This document shows, in pieces, positions 10,709 through 23,095 of a stretch of DNA of 64,000 bases (positions within the stretch are counted from its first letter, which is position 1; every line of letters begins with the position of its first letter). Both the position numbers and the translations under genes were made by a program. The stretch comes from Cricetomys ansorgei. Taxonomy: Eukaryota > Chordata > Mammalia > Rodentia > Nesomyidae. A model generated the notes under the pieces. It was not told where the DNA came from, searched no databases, and was given only the letters and a program-made list of their open reading frames with translations. Location of the stretch: the NCBI GenBank assembly GCA_026225945.1, contig JAMJFZ010000289.1, positions 5,188,501 to 5,252,500 of the forward strand. Reading direction: 5' to 3'.

Positions 10709-11560
10709 GTCTACCCCATCTAAATCTGACATATAAACACAGCATTTTAAAATCATAGCTTTTTCATTTCTTGTCCCAGAAGTCTTAATTTTTAGGTAGT
10801 GTAAATATAAGCCAATTTTAAATGCCCAGTCTCTTTAAAAATCCAAAGTCTTTTAAAATATCAGTTTCTTTAAATTAATTTAAAGTCTCTTAATTCTATA
10901 AAATTTAAAACAATTTATATAATAAAACAACATATATCCTTCCAAACTATGATAGCATATAACAAGCACTTTTCTTCTAAAAGGAATGAATCAGAGCATC
11001 TCCAAAAACAATCAAATGCCAACAAACTCATTATACAACAGAGCAAATATTAAATCTTGTAACTTAGTTCCTAGCATCTTGGACTCATCTACTGCCCTCC
11101 AGAGAATTTTGGTACCCCCACCTTCCCCCAGCTCTTCCATATGCATTGCATACAGCTTGTCTCTTGGCCTTAGGCTAGCTCCCCTCACCTTTGCTTTCCT
11201 TGGAAGACATCCCATGGTGTTGGCATCTCCAATATCCTGGCATCCTTATTGTAACTGAGGCTTCATCCTTATAATTCCATTTAGTGGCTTCTTGGGAACT
11301 CTCAAAAAGGACTCCAAGCCCGCTAGGCCTCTCTCAAATGTTCTCCATGACCTTTTATTCAATCCAAGACTTCAACCCATGGACTAATGCCATTCTCATG
11401 CCATTCATGACCTCTAACCCAATAACCAAAAGAGTAGTGCTTCTCACAGGCCAATGCAATATAGACAATCTCCCATTGAGACTCACTTCTCAGGTGACTC
11501 CAAGTGTCCCAAACTGACAAACCCTATCACTCCTTCTAGGAAACATTCCCCTATATAGTT
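10709..11560 (-). mobile_element. MaLR internal region, non-coding relic
   Basis: It starts 'ctaccccatctaaatctgac' and runs through 'gtctctttaaaaatccaaag' and 'ttaaagtctcttaattc', then the C/T-rich part 'gcatctccaatatcctggca'. This is how rodent MaLR internal regions read on the antisense strand. MaLR elements encode no proteins of their own. The right end is lost and no second LTR is seen. Short ORFs at 10986-11517 are incidental. Confidence 0.6.
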
Positions 11561-11960
11561 CCTTACTCATCTTAAAATAACTCAGACAGAAAAATTCCCA
11601 GCTTCACCCTGGAAAAGCAAGGAGAAAAAACTAAAACTTGAGTCCAGTGTTCAGACACTAGAGAGGGTGTCTGGAGGCCTGACTACTGCTTATTTGACTC
11701 AAAAATCCAACAAGTGAAGGCATACTCTAGGTACCTGATGACCACTAAAAAAAATCAAAAATGAGTTTGGCATCGTACGACAGCACAACAAGTAAATTTG
11801 GGAGGAATAAGAGACTCCCAGTTCCTGACCAAGAAGCACAAAAAGCAAAATCCTTTAATAAGACATCTTTGAGTGTGTGTACACTCACACACATGAGGGA
11901 TGGGAAAGAAAATATATATCCACAGAAAAGTTCTGAGGCACTTAGAATTTCTAACCAGAT
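11561..11960. other. Transition, unassigned
   Basis: No clear family between the MaLR relic and the L1 relic. Part may belong to the upstream end of the L1/HAL1-like element. Confidence 0.35.
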
Positions 11961-13058
11961 TTATAGGTGAAGTGTTCTGTACAAAGGCAGGCTATACAGC
12001 ATGAGGAAAGTAACAGCTTTTTCAAATGTACAAACACCAGTACACAACATGTCAGGCATCATTGAGAAATTTGAAACATGCCCCCCACAAAAAAAAATGG
12101 ACAAATGAGATCTCTAGAAAGCAGCCCTGAAGTAGAGTTGTATGGATTGCCTGACAAAGTGGTCAAATTAACTGTTATGAAAAAGTGTTCATTGAACAAA
12201 CAACATAAGAAGAAAATGACCACTTGGACACAATGTTAGAAAGTAATTTTAAAACAGAAATAGAACTGAGTGCTGTAATTGAATTGAAAAAAAATCATTA
12301 GAAATGTTCAAAAGTAGACTTTATCAAGTAGAAGAAAGAATTTTAGTGAACTCAAAGGCTATGTGGTTGAAATTACCCAGTCAGAGGAGCAAAGAAAAGA
12401 AGACTACAAAAAAAGAAGTTTGGAGATTGACAGAATACCGTTAATCAAAGCAATAAGAACATTGGGAAGATACAGAAGAAAACATGGGGGAGAAAGTTTA
12501 CCTAAAGCAATAACAATTGAAAATTTTCTAATTCTTGTTGGAGAAATTGATGTCTATATTTTTTAAAAAAGACCATAGAGAGCTCTTAAAAACATAATTT
12601 AAGGAACTCAAGACAGAGATAGATTCCAATAAAGGATCAAATACCAAAGAAAGAATTGTGAAAGTAGCAAGAAAATGCCTACACATCACATATGGAGGAT
12701 ATAAAAGTATAAAGATGTTCTGAGAGGTAACTACATAGACAGGAGCTTTGCAATACCATAATGGTACCACACACATTTGTCACTCTTAATTCTATGATGG
12801 AGGTTTCATGACAGAAAAATAAAAATAACTATAACTATAAAAATATTAATAGATACACATTGTACAAGATATCACTTTGACATCAACAACACAGTTTTTA
12901 TGGAATATAAAAGTGAATAATTCTTCTATGGAAACAAAGTTATGTTAATTTCAACTTAAAATAGGTTTTAATAATCATAAGGTGTTTTATAGAAACCCTA
13001 TGTTAACTAAAAAGGGATTATACATATAAAAAGATACACAAAATAAAAGGAGAAAAAG
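11961..13058 (+). mobile_element. Old L1/HAL1-like ORF1 and 3' region, degraded
   Basis: It is colinear with L1 ORF1 and downstream sequence: 'attgaaaattttctaattc' then 'ggagaaattgatgtct' (12517-12555), 'agaaagaattgtgaaagtag' then 'caagaaaatgcctacacatc' (12649-12690), and finally 'caacttaaaataggttttaa' and 'gtgttttatagaaaccctat' (12950-13002). The last stretch lies after ORF1 in old mammalian L1 or HAL1 elements. The reading frame is broken and only a 67-residue scrap survives (12363-12566). No ORF2 follows, which fits HAL1, but truncation would look the same. Confidence 0.6.
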
Positions 13059-13059
13059 G

Positions 13060-13263
13060 ATTGGCGAATGGATATATAAGTGCTAAAGGCACTTGCTGCC
13101 TGGCCTGACAGCCTGTGTTTGATCCCTGGGTCCTACACAGTAGAAGGAGGGAACCACATCTACCACATTGTTGTCTCCCAACCTCCACACATGCACTGTG
13201 ACACACATGTACCCACACATATACAGACAATAAATAAATAAGGGTAATTTAAAAAAAGAAGAA
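13060..13263 (+). repeat. RSINE/B4-family tRNA-derived SINE
   Basis: 'ataagtgctaaaggcacttg', 'gtttgatccctgggtcctac', 'cagtagaaggagggaacc' and 'tcccaacctccacacatgc', ending in a 'aataaataaataagg' tail. One of five copies of this type here (also near 33.0, 45.8, 49.1 and 56.1 kb). Confidence 0.8.
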
Positions 13264-13624
13264 GAGGAAGTGATTATAACCATCACTATGAAAAACATTA
13301 GAGAAATGTAAAGAAAAGTTCAAAGAGAGGGAAACAGAGAGTGATCACATCTATAATATATCCTACGTTAATTAGCATAAACAGAGTCCACTATGACTCT
13401 TATCTGCAAAATTCTCAACTCCTGTCCACCATGAAGGTATGACTTCAGGAAATGAAAATGCAGCATTGGGCACAATTGCAGATTGAAACAGTGGTGTAAG
13501 TCACCATCGTCTTCCTTTATCATGGCCTGAAATCCCACTCTTCATTTTCACTTACAAGAAACAAGTAAGGCTTGTTGAAGAATAGCAGAAACCGTTAGCA
13601 TTTTTATGTGTGTTTTAATTTTAT
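13264..13624. other. Unassigned DNA
   Basis: No feature recognised. Confidence 0.4.
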
Positions 13625-13835
13625 AAACTTTTATTTCTGTGTATGTGTGTGGCTGCTTCTCTGTGTACCAAGTACATACAGTGAGTACAGAGGCTGGGAG
13701 AGGGGGTCAGAAAACCCAGAACTGGAGTTATAAGTCACTGTGAGTCTCCCAACACTGATACTGGGAACCCAAGCTGGGCCCACTTCGAGAGCAGCAGGTG
13801 TTCTTAGCTGCTAAGCCATCTACCTTTCCTGTCTC
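13625..13835 (-). repeat. B3 SINE
   Basis: Minus-strand copy: 'gtcagaaaacccagaactgg', 'agttataagtcactgtgagt', 'gatactgggaacccaagct' and the head complement 'gctgctaagccatctacctt'. Confidence 0.8.
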
Positions 13836-13901
13836 CATATATTGTCTCTTTTATTTTCAAAACCCTGTGGTTTTGCGATGTATTTGGTTGTGAAAGCCAG
13901 T

Positions 13902-13967
13902 GTCTTTATGATCCTACCCAACTGGCCTTCTGTCTTTATGATCCAAATCCTTCCCAACTGGTCTTCT
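13902..13967 (+). repeat. Two-unit tandem duplication (30 and 36 bp)
   Basis: Both units begin 'gtctttatgatcc' and end 'ccaactgg[c/t]cttct'. The second has six extra bases in the middle. The minus-strand ORF here repeats a GQLGRI-like peptide only because of this duplication. Confidence 0.9.
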
Positions 13968-16222
13968 CTCTTAGTCTCCGTCCACTGGACTGCAGCAGAA
14001 CCACCCTTCTGTTCTTGATGCATGCCAGTAGAGTCCAGCTTCTGAGGTCTGGCTATTCAGTCTGTGCAGAGTGTGATTCCCACAGATATCAAAGATCTTT
14101 CTCACAGGGACATCTTGTTTATCCCCTCCCTTGTCATTTTTCAACAGTCTACCCTAATCTCTCTTTAAAATTTTGTCACAGTCTCAAGACAATCACAGTC
14201 CAAATGATCCTGCTTTATTTCTATCACCCTGTCACTTTAAACACACTGAGTAATTTCTTTTACTATATTGGTTGTCTGTCTTTATCTAGTAGAATTCAAA
14301 AACCCCAGAAGCAAGCAATTTTTGTCTAGTTTTTTCTTTTTTACAGTGCTTTTTCTTTAGGTCCTAAAAGATGCCTATTTTATAGTGAATGTTTAGTAAA
14401 TATTGGTGAGATGGTTGTTCCAGCCAAAATTCTGATGTTTAAAAAATAAATCTGAATTTTAAATCATTTTTAAGAACACTGGAAATGTAGACTTAGCTAT
14501 AGGTCTTTACATTTGCTTAAACCCTAAAATTGGGTGGTATTGCATTTCATATGATGCTTGCTGTCTACATGTGTATGCTATCTGTTCATTTCAGAATTAG
14601 ACAGAGTCTCCCATATCTTATATCTATATTGCCTTTCTGAACGAAACTGTAAAGTGTTATTCAATCATGATTGCCATCAATTCATCCCTTCACTAACTGC
14701 AGCAACATAGAAAGACAGCTATGGGCTGAAATTACTAAGAAAAGGGCCTTTGGCTGAGGGAATCTTGGTTATCTTTAAGAAAGCAATAGAAATGTATTTG
14801 GTGTGGGACGGTTTCTGAATATAATGTACATTTTTATCCCTTGATATTGTTTGCCGTGTCCATCAATGTCAGACAGTAGTTGCCTGACCTTGAAATGTTT
14901 GGTACAGGTGCTACGGATGAACAGAATTAGATCAATCAAACAGCTGATTAGATCATTGTGTGGCAATCACTTACCACGAAGACCTGAGAAAAGGCATCAT
15001 GGACTACATGAAATAGAACTATAGATTCTCTTTTAAAACTCCCAGTGACCTATATACAAATTACCCGCCAGACTATTGTATGATGGAATAGTCTGGGAAA
15101 ATGTGCCTGATACATATTCTTAGTTCTTGGAGCCTCTAAAAATAGATGCACATAATGAATAAGCAGCAACAGATAGAATCTACATACTGAGAGCACAGAT
15201 GCTGGATAAAATCTTTTTAAAAGCCACTTATTATGCCTTGAATTTTCTTTTAAACTCAGTTATGCAAATCGCTTTCTAAAACAATACGTAACAATGTGTA
15301 TCTTATGGCACACTGTCAGCATAAAGTGAAACCACTTCAAGCACTCAGTGGATTTTTTTTTCTTTTTCACTAAAATTTGCATCTCACTTGTTTATATTTT
15401 AAAAGCATGCTGCAGTCAATAAAAGCAATTATTCCAGGATTAGGCAAAGTTCTTACTGGATTAATGTCAAGTCGTGTAAAATAGAAGATGATTCTCTTGA
15501 ATGGCTATGAAACTTCATCACACTTGTGCCACACGCTTCTCTAGTAACCCGGCCAAGTGATTTGGGGATGGGAAAACCTTTAACTACTTTTTATTGATGT
15601 GCTTTTAGACCAATATATCTTTGGTTTTGGCATATGGAAGAAATCTAGGCTTTTACATGCTAGTATTCATTAAGCATCTTATTAGGAACAGATCAAGCCT
15701 TTGTACTAACTATCCTTAGCTAAGAAGTTTGGACAAGCACTTGTTTATTAAATTAGTATATTTTTGAGCCCTATGATATAAAGCATTGGTTTAGGTCCCA
15801 AAGAGTCAACAACAGACAAGGCAGTCTACATTCTATTGCAGGAGAATGGTGTTTGTTTGTTTGTTTTTTAAAGGTAATTATATATAGCCTGTGGTAACTT
15901 GATTTTTTTTTTTACATACTCTGTGAGAGCTAAGTCTGAATTATGTGATGAGAACAGGATTTTGGTGAAGATAGGACCATAACTCATAAGTTAATGATCT
16001 GTTCTTCTAACACCAAGTCTTTCTCTTCTAAGGTACAAGTTACATTAAATCACATTGACATGGAGCTAAAGCTGGGGACCACCTTCTGGGCTAACCTGTG
16101 TCTGCTTCTCCCTTGTGTTAATGATGAGGTAGTGACTTCAGGGCAAGGCAAGAGTTTTATCAGAATGTATCAGTACTACTTGTAATTAGAGCCATTACAT
16201 GGGTTAGATCCTTTTGATCCTA

Positions 16223-16224
<2 letters not shown>
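13968..16224. other. Single-copy-looking DNA
   Basis: About 2.2 kb without recognisable mobile elements. It has balanced, non-repetitive sequence around 14.6-15.6 kb. No splice-flanked ORF stands out. It may be ordinary unique intergenic or intronic DNA. Confidence 0.4.

Positions 16225-16269
<45 letters not shown>
16225..16269 (+). repeat. (TA)n(CA)n compound microsatellite
   Basis: A pure TA run followed directly by CA units. It lies immediately left of the first copy of a 37-bp duplicated motif (see 16268-16304). Confidence 0.97.
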
Positions 16270-16270
<1 letters not shown>

Positions 16271-16304
16271 TCCTTCCTGATGAACCATTTGAATTTTATA
16301 CTGT
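16268..16304 (+). repeat. Local duplication, copy 1
   Basis: It reads 'cctgatgaaccatttgaatt' and continues 'ttatactgtt'. It is nearly identical to 16907-16943, 640 bp away. Both copies follow a CA/TA simple repeat. Confidence 0.8.
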
Positions 16305-16699
16305 TAGATCCTCTCAGAATGGTCACCCTGCTGCGCTCCTCATCCATAGAACACAGATGTAAGGCAATCGGTTCTTTGGTGGAAAGACACACAGTTCAGA
16401 TAAATGGCAAGATCAGCATCAGCGCACAAACCCGAAGCCATTGTGTTACTATATCCCTCTTAATTAAAATATTCTTGCTAAGTGATCATATTTACACTTA
16501 AAACACCATTTAAATAAACAAAAGTCTTTTATGTGGGCTAAGAGCTAACTAGAGTGGGAGAACAAGACACCTGTTAGTGCCTATTAAGAAAAAGTCAGAA
16601 AGCTCATTGGTGATAGGGTTAAAATTGAATGTCAGGGATATAAAGCTGCATGATATTTGCACACCAGTGGGCAGGTGGATTGTTTGTGCTGTTTTAACT
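16305..16699. other. Single-copy-looking spacer between duplicated motifs
   Basis: No gene. It contains several CpGs (for example 'gcatcagcgcacaaacccg'). Nothing recognised. Confidence 0.4.
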
Positions 16700-16905
16700 A
16701 TTGGCATATATTCATATATGTGTAGGTATATATGCCACATATATATACACACATAGATATGTAGGTATTTATGTGTGTGTGTTTATATATATACACATAT
16801 ATGTATATGTACACATACATATAAATATATATTATATATGTATAAAAGCATATATATATATATACACATACATATATGTATGTATGTATATATATAAACA
16901 CACAC
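16700..16905 (+). repeat. Degenerate (TATG/TACA)n AT-rich tract
   Basis: About 200 bases of interleaved TA, TATG and CA units with many small palindromes. The Tyr/Ile-rich ORFs on both strands come from this repeat. Confidence 0.9.
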
Positions 16906-16906
16906 T

Positions 16907-16943
16907 CAGTCCAGCCTGATGAACCATTAAATTTTATACTCTG
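16907..16943 (+). repeat. Local duplication, copy 2
   Basis: It reads 'cctgatgaaccattaaattt' then 'tatactctgtt'. Second copy of the 16268-16304 motif with a few substitutions and single-base indels. Confidence 0.8.
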
Positions 16944-16981
16944 TTTTCTGAAGAATAATTAGAGATAAATGACGATGTAGA

Positions 16982-17027
16982 AGATAGACAGATTGTGATA
17001 GATAGATGAATAGATAGATGATAGATG
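16982..17027 (+). repeat. Degenerate (GATA)n
   Basis: Interrupted GATA units ('gatagatagatgaatagata'). Confidence 0.85.
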
Positions 17028-17030
17028 CCT

Positions 17031-18194
17031 GTTTTCTTATAAGGTGTGGGGGGAGCAGCTACAAGTGAAAATTGTGAAAACTGGCAAGGAATTGAGAAAC
17101 AGCTTCTCAGAGCATATAAAACTAATGTCTCTGCTACAAGTACCAAGGTATGTAAAGGAATAGTCAGTTTTAGTCATGATTTTTAATCAGTTCTTTAATT
17201 TTTAGTCAATAGCCATGTGGTACATTTACATTGTCAATAGTTTACAAGTTTACATATTGTTCTCATGTGAAACATTACCTGCTTTGTCTTTGATTTGGTC
17301 CCATTATATTCACTCCATTCGTGGGAAAAAAATATATAAGTAACAATTTGTGCTAGGTGAATTTGAACAGTCAGCTACTAGGGTATGACATGCCGTGAAA
17401 GAAGGAACCAAAATACAAGGGGCTAGGCTTGGTCTACTGAGGGCAGGGGACTAGATGGGGTATTGGTAATTAGTTTGACCTGCTCATGGCTTTTCATTCA
17501 AAGTTATCTTTTTATTTCTGTATTCACTGTGGAGTCTGGTGTCAACATGGCCCAGAGCAGTGGGCTTTGGCCTGTTTTCTTTAAGCTTGCCACAGACTTT
17601 GTTTGAAGGGGATTATTTGAGTTTGACTACTGGGAGCAGCCCTGCCTCTCTACAGGAGGAGAGAAAAGCTGTTTATTTGAGCAGCTGAGAGAAATGTACA
17701 CAGAAACAGACCTGCGAGTGTCACTGCATCCCCAGGCCCTCAATAGGATACAGAATAACAGCTGTTTGCTACTGTGAACAGATCAGAGGACTTTCATTTA
17801 ATAAATTGGTGCTCCTCTTTTATTAATATTCTTAATGGATGCTGACTTCATCATGCCCTATTTTGACCCTTCTATTTACATTTTAGACTTAACTAATTGG
17901 TCAGTGTGCCAGGTGGTAGGTGTCTTAAGGATAGCCATTGACAAAAAGAAACAAGAAATGAAGGCAGATTTGTCCAGACAACTGCCAAATTCTCTGCAGC
18001 TGCCACAGTACAGTATTGTGTCATTGTTTTTCTGAGTCTTCTTTATAGTTATCATTAAATAGGATTCTAGATTTTAAGGCTATATGTCTCAGAAAAGTTA
18101 TTTGTTCCAACAGATGTAGGCAAGTACATAAAAAATGCATTGTGCTTTCTGATTTCTCTTCACCTTATGTTTGTTTTTACTTTTTGTCTAATAT
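17031..18194. other. Unassigned DNA
   Basis: No mobile element or gene recognised. The 66-residue ORF at 17835-18035 has no family signature. Confidence 0.4.
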
Positions 18195-18370
18195 AACATA
18201 CAGTGAGAAAGATGGACAAAACAAATGTGCAGGTAAAGGAAACTTAACAAAATAAGAAACCCATATAACCACCATCTGGAGTGAAAAATCAAACAGAGCC
18301 AGTATTCGGAAAGACTTCCTTTTGTCCCCTTGCAATTAGTAATCTGAACCCTCCCCACTTGAAGCAGATG
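18195..18370 (-). mobile_element. Old L1 3'-UTR relic
   Basis: 'acaaatgtgcaggtaaagga', 'cccatataaccaccatctgg' and 'agtgaaaaatcaaacagag' follow the antisense order of an old mammalian L1 3' UTR, the section that on the sense strand precedes 'tggttacatgggtg'-type words. Diverged and short. Confidence 0.55.
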
Positions 18371-19442
18371 TTAGAAGATCAAACCTGTGACACTTGCTTC
18401 CAAACTTCACATCAAAGGAAAATATCTTAGCCCACACACTCTTGAGGACCAGCTTTGCTGCAAGTAGCTATCATTTGATTTGGTAACATCTATGTTGAAT
18501 ATGAGTCAAAGGCGGGGCAACAGCACAGCTTCTTCTACCAGATGCCAGTGGACTTGTTCTGGATGTACAACAAACACACAGCACATGACACTGCTCAATT
18601 TAACTTTAACAAAGACAGAGAGAGGATCATGGTGTCTCATTGTGATTTATCTGATTGTGGATGATGTCAGCTGTCTTCCTAGATGACTGTTGGCTTTTTT
18701 AATACCTTTTTAAATCACTTGTTCCAATACAATTTTATTGTTAAATTGCATATCTTTTTCTCTCAATTTTGATTATATGTAATGTGATATGTGTGTTAAT
18801 GTATTTTCAATTCATCTGTACTTTGCTCTTGAGCTTTCTGAATTTCTTTTCGAAAATGTAAGTTCACAATATTAATAAGGATCATGTATCTAAATTTTAG
18901 AGTTAATGTATTTTGTGTCTATTTCAGAGTGTGTTTTTTTTTTATCTCAAGACCATACAATTTTTATTCTCATGAACTACTTTCTATATTTAGTATTCAA
19001 CATCTTAAGATGGAATTCATAGAGTGATTGTGATAGTAGACTGGAATAAGCATCTTTTGAGAAAGCTGGCCATTCCCATTGTTCTGCTGCCTGTCTTGGT
19101 CACATGTCATCTGTCTGAACTCATGGCTCTTATCATTTCTATCCTATCACGTTGGTCAAATTTTCTACCCAGAAACCAAGGTCACACAGTTCTAGTGACT
19201 GTAGCTTTCACATAATCCTCAGTTCCTGCCCTTTTCCTTTCTCAGCTTTCTTCATAGACATTGATGTTGAAAATTTCCTATCTTTTGCTCTCTTTAATTT
19301 TTGAATTTTTCTTCCAAATTCACTTAGTGAAATGTGTTTTCTTTAATGACTTTTATCATAGTGAACAAAGGTTAATAATCAGTATTTTCTACTTTCATTC
19401 TATTTCCATCTCTACTCATTGAGAGATCCTTATGTGGCCGTA
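18371..19442. other. Unassigned AT-rich DNA
   Basis: T-rich, with no recognised family. The small ORFs at 18480-18686 and 19024-19215 have no supporting signals. Confidence 0.4.
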
Positions 19443-19478
19443 TGCTAGGATTACAGGCATGCATCACTATACCCAAGA
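19443..19478 (-). repeat. B1 SINE remnant
   Basis: 'gctaggattacaggcatgca' and 'tcactatacccaag' are the antisense of the B1 5' end. Only about 35 bases remain recognisable. Confidence 0.6.
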
Positions 19479-20186
19479 GAGAGTTCTTTCTCATCTGAGG
19501 GGGCTTTTGTTTTGTTTTTCTCTTTCTGTTAATAACTTATATATACTAAAGCTCTCAGATTCTAACCATCCTTAGGTTGAACTGGCCTCTTCCCTGTGGC
19601 CATCTACCCCTCTAAGACCCGTCACTGGCCTCCCAAGTGCCTAAGGTTTTTCTATAGCAACTTATTTCTCATGTATTAAGAAATATTGAGAAGTATTTCT
19701 GTGGACCATCGCCTCGTTGCCGCTGTTGGACACAGTCATTAGCTACATAGAGTTCATGCGTATTTTCTTCTCTAACAGAAGGGCAGGCAGTACAACCGTA
19801 CTGTTTAACTACAGCTAAGACTTCAACTGTGCTGCCTATTGCCCTTTCTATTTCCTATTACAGTCCTCGTAATGCACAGCTATTCTTTCAGCTATCTATT
19901 GATGAGACAGCCAAGTTTTCATTCATCTCTTCTCAGAAAGCATCAGAGCCGCCAGCTTCTTTATTGAGATTAAGGCTAAGTTCCTTCAAACCTTCTGAAT
20001 TTTAAGGTGTTTGGCATTCATCTTTGGATCACCCCTGTTCCTCATTTCCTCCTCCATTTCTACCTTCTAGGGAATCATACACAGTGTGACACTAACCCAC
20101 TACCTTCCTATTTCTTCATAACATGTCTTTTATAGCCTCTCTAATATTCTGATTCTTTCTCTTGCTCTTAAAGGATAACCCTTGAT
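19479..20186. other. Unassigned DNA
   Basis: No feature recognised. Confidence 0.4.
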
Positions 20187-20507
20187 CTGGAAATCTCTGT
20201 CATTGGGTAATTGTTTGCTATGTAAGTATGAAGACCTGAGTTTGAATCCCCAAAACCCAGAAAATCCCTGATGTAATAGTGTATGTCTGTAAGCATACCT
20301 ACAGCAAGATGGGAGATTGAGACAGGAGACTCCCCAGAAGTTTGCCAGCCAGATAGCCTCCCATACACAGAGGCAAACAACAATGACATTCTGTCTCAAC
20401 TAAGGTGGATGGTGAGGACAAGTGTCTGAGGCTGTCCTCTGACCTGCATACATTATACTGTGGCTGAACTTACCCAGAAAATCACAAACACACAAGACAC
20501 ACACAGA

Positions 20508-20549
<42 letters not shown>
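20187..20549 (+). repeat. B4 SINE with (CA)n tail
   Basis: ID-like head ('gtaattgtttgctatgtaag', 'gaagacctgagtttgaatcc'), B1-like middle ('cagcaagatgggagattgag', 'acattctgtctcaactaag') and a right arm reaching a CA array (20483-20549). Confidence 0.85.
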
Positions 20550-20551
<2 letters not shown>

Positions 20552-22227
20552 GTGGGGGGGGCAGAGAAATGAGAAGGGGAGAGAAGGAGCAGGGAGCAGG
20601 GAAGGGGGAGGATGAGGGAGGGATAAATTTCTTATTCTCTGATTCATATAGTTCTAGAGACTATCTCTTCTAAGCCAGCTCTCTAGGTGGTATAGTCAGT
20701 CTGATGCAAATCCATACCAGCCAAAAATGAAACAGAGTATCAGTGCAATATCTACGTGCCACAGTCCATAATGTCACAATGGGATTCTTGGAATACAACA
20801 TTTTGTTTATCCTCTTGTCTCTATTAGTAGAAGAAATTATGACTTTGTAGTGGCCCAGCTTGACAAAATGCTAGTCTTAGGAATAAACTTTTGATTGCTT
20901 TATATCCTACTTCAATATTTAAACAACACTAGAAGGATTTCCCTCTCTAAACATAAGAGTTCAGGTTAAGGTGGTCAATGAGTCCTATGAATTTATTTAT
21001 TTTTCCTATAACTCATCCTAGAGAAGTCTTTGTAAATAGAGGATAATTGAATTCTCATACATGTTGGGAAGTCCTATGATAAAGAAGACTGTAGCAGATG
21101 CCATTCATTTTGCCTCAGGAGTGTAGCCTATGAGTTTTTTACAAAATACGGGCTCTCCTATTAAGTCTTACTGAGACTAATATTGAAATCAGCTTCCACT
21201 CCTGTCAGACACCTTGACTAATCATAGAGCATGCATATCAGAAGTGTTCTTGATGAGTCATGAGTGACAGAAAATTAGGAAATATACATTCTCCACATTC
21301 CCTGCAGCTTCACACACCCTCACCCTTTTCTGATGTCCTTGGACAGCATCCATATATCCTTTTGATGTGTATACACACTTTCAGACTATGTTATGGTTGC
21401 ATATCAGATATAATCTTCTATTTAAGTTTCTTTGCATTGACGTACCAAAAATTGAATTCCTTACAAAGTTTGATTTTTAACATTAGATCTAAAATTTCTG
21501 GCTTTGTTGATATCCTAGCAGGATCTAGATGCATTTTAAAATAAAATTTTCAGAGGGAAATCCTTTAAACCACTCATAAAATTTTATTTTTGTTTATATT
21601 ACTGTAAAGTGGAGGTGAATTTCAAGGGCATTGAATTGGATATTCTCCAAGGTCCTTTTCAACTTAATTGTGCTTTCATACTAATAACAAAAAAAAATTA
21701 CATTACCAACATTGGAAGTCTCTAGAATAAAGAATAGACTGCTTTTATGTCCACTGTAGACTAATCTCTGAATGCATTTTAACTAGTTTATTGATTTGCT
21801 GAGGGAACAAAATCATTATAGGATGTGTAATGTTCTATTTCCTGTAATAAGAGTATGATCCATAATGTCAACTGTGTTTGTACAGTTACTTAAAGTTTAT
21901 GAAGTAGTCTTTATGAACATTTAATTATCACTACCACTTTTTTAGATCCCCTTGAGGGAAAAGAATAGAATGCAGTAAGACTACAAAACCACAAATATTA
22001 TAACCCATACAACCAAGCTTTGCCTGGTAGAGTCATGTGCACAGAACACTCTGAAAAAGATTCCTATTACAGTCTCCATGGAAACACAATAGTAATACAG
22101 TATTTTTTTAACTTCTAACATACATACTGGAAATGTGTTTACTATAAAATAATAATAAGCACATTTCTTGTGCCTTTTCTTGGGCTATTTTCATCTTGTA
22201 TATTTTGTCCAATTCTGATGTGTTGGG
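20550..22227. other. Unassigned DNA after a purine-rich run
   Basis: A purine-rich G/A stretch follows the SINE (to about 20625). Beyond it nothing is recognised. The 94-residue ORF at 21260-21544 has no family signature. Confidence 0.4.
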
Positions 22228-22425
22228 TTTTTTTTTTGTTTTATCTTATTCTATTTTATTGTTATCCCTTAGCATCCAATTTGTTTTCTAATGAGAGATA
22301 GTAAGGTGGATCTGTATAGGAAGGGAGGGGAGAGGAAGTGGAAGGAATAGAGGGAGGGGAAACCATCATTAAAATATATTATATGAGAAAAAAATGTATT
22401 TTCAATAAAATAGAAAAAAATAAAT
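22228..22425 (+). mobile_element. Rodent L1 3' end
   Basis: A T-rich run, then 'gagagatagtaaggtggatc', G/A-rich 'gaagggaggggagaggaag', 'cattaaaatatattatatga' and an A-rich end 'attttcaataaaatag'. The same 3' terminus type as 2300-2460. Confidence 0.75.
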
Positions 22426-23095
22426 TTATACAATTTAAAAACAAAATAGTAATAAATATAGTTAAATAAATAGTTGCCATTGTTTACTGAATGATAAGGT
22501 TAACACATATACAGGACTACCTCAAAAATACAAGACCTTACAAAGCTGGAAAAGATGGAAGATTTGGCAGTGAAATGTTTGCAATATACATTAAGATATA
22601 GCTACCATTATATAGTACTGCATTTTGTAGTATTTTACTAAATTTATATTTTGCAAACTTTAATATTATATATTGATCTAAGTTGATGATATACAGAATA
22701 TGCCATCAACTATGATGCTCATTTAATTGAACTAAAACAAAATAATCAGTATTTTCAAACTAAAAACAGATTTGGGCCACACTCCATATAAATTTCTAGA
22801 TGACAGAGGCTAAGTCAATCCTAGGAATTAGAACGTTGACTTTGCCCTGTTCCTGACCAGAGACTAGATTTTTGTTTATACTTGCACAAAGATTTGTCTT
22901 AGAGAATCATGAAAATTTAAATGTAGGAGAGACTTTAAAAGATTATTGGGAAAACTCATAGTAAATTTTTATAAACAATTTAATTGTTCATTTAAAGAAG
23001 CACCTACCAAATGTAATAAAGAATTGTAAGGCTCCCATAGGCCCTCATATAGTTTGATAGTCTGGAAAATATCCTCAAACTTTAACAAGATACTA
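22426..23095. other. Unassigned AT-rich DNA
   Basis: Nothing recognised. Confidence 0.4.

Noticed and set aside
16700..16919. Tyr/Ile-rich overlapping ORFs on both strands
   Set aside because: They arise from the degenerate TATG/TACA repeat.
21885..21985. Possible MIR-like stretch
   Set aside because: Only a short 'catttaattatcactaccac' type similarity, too little to separate from chance.
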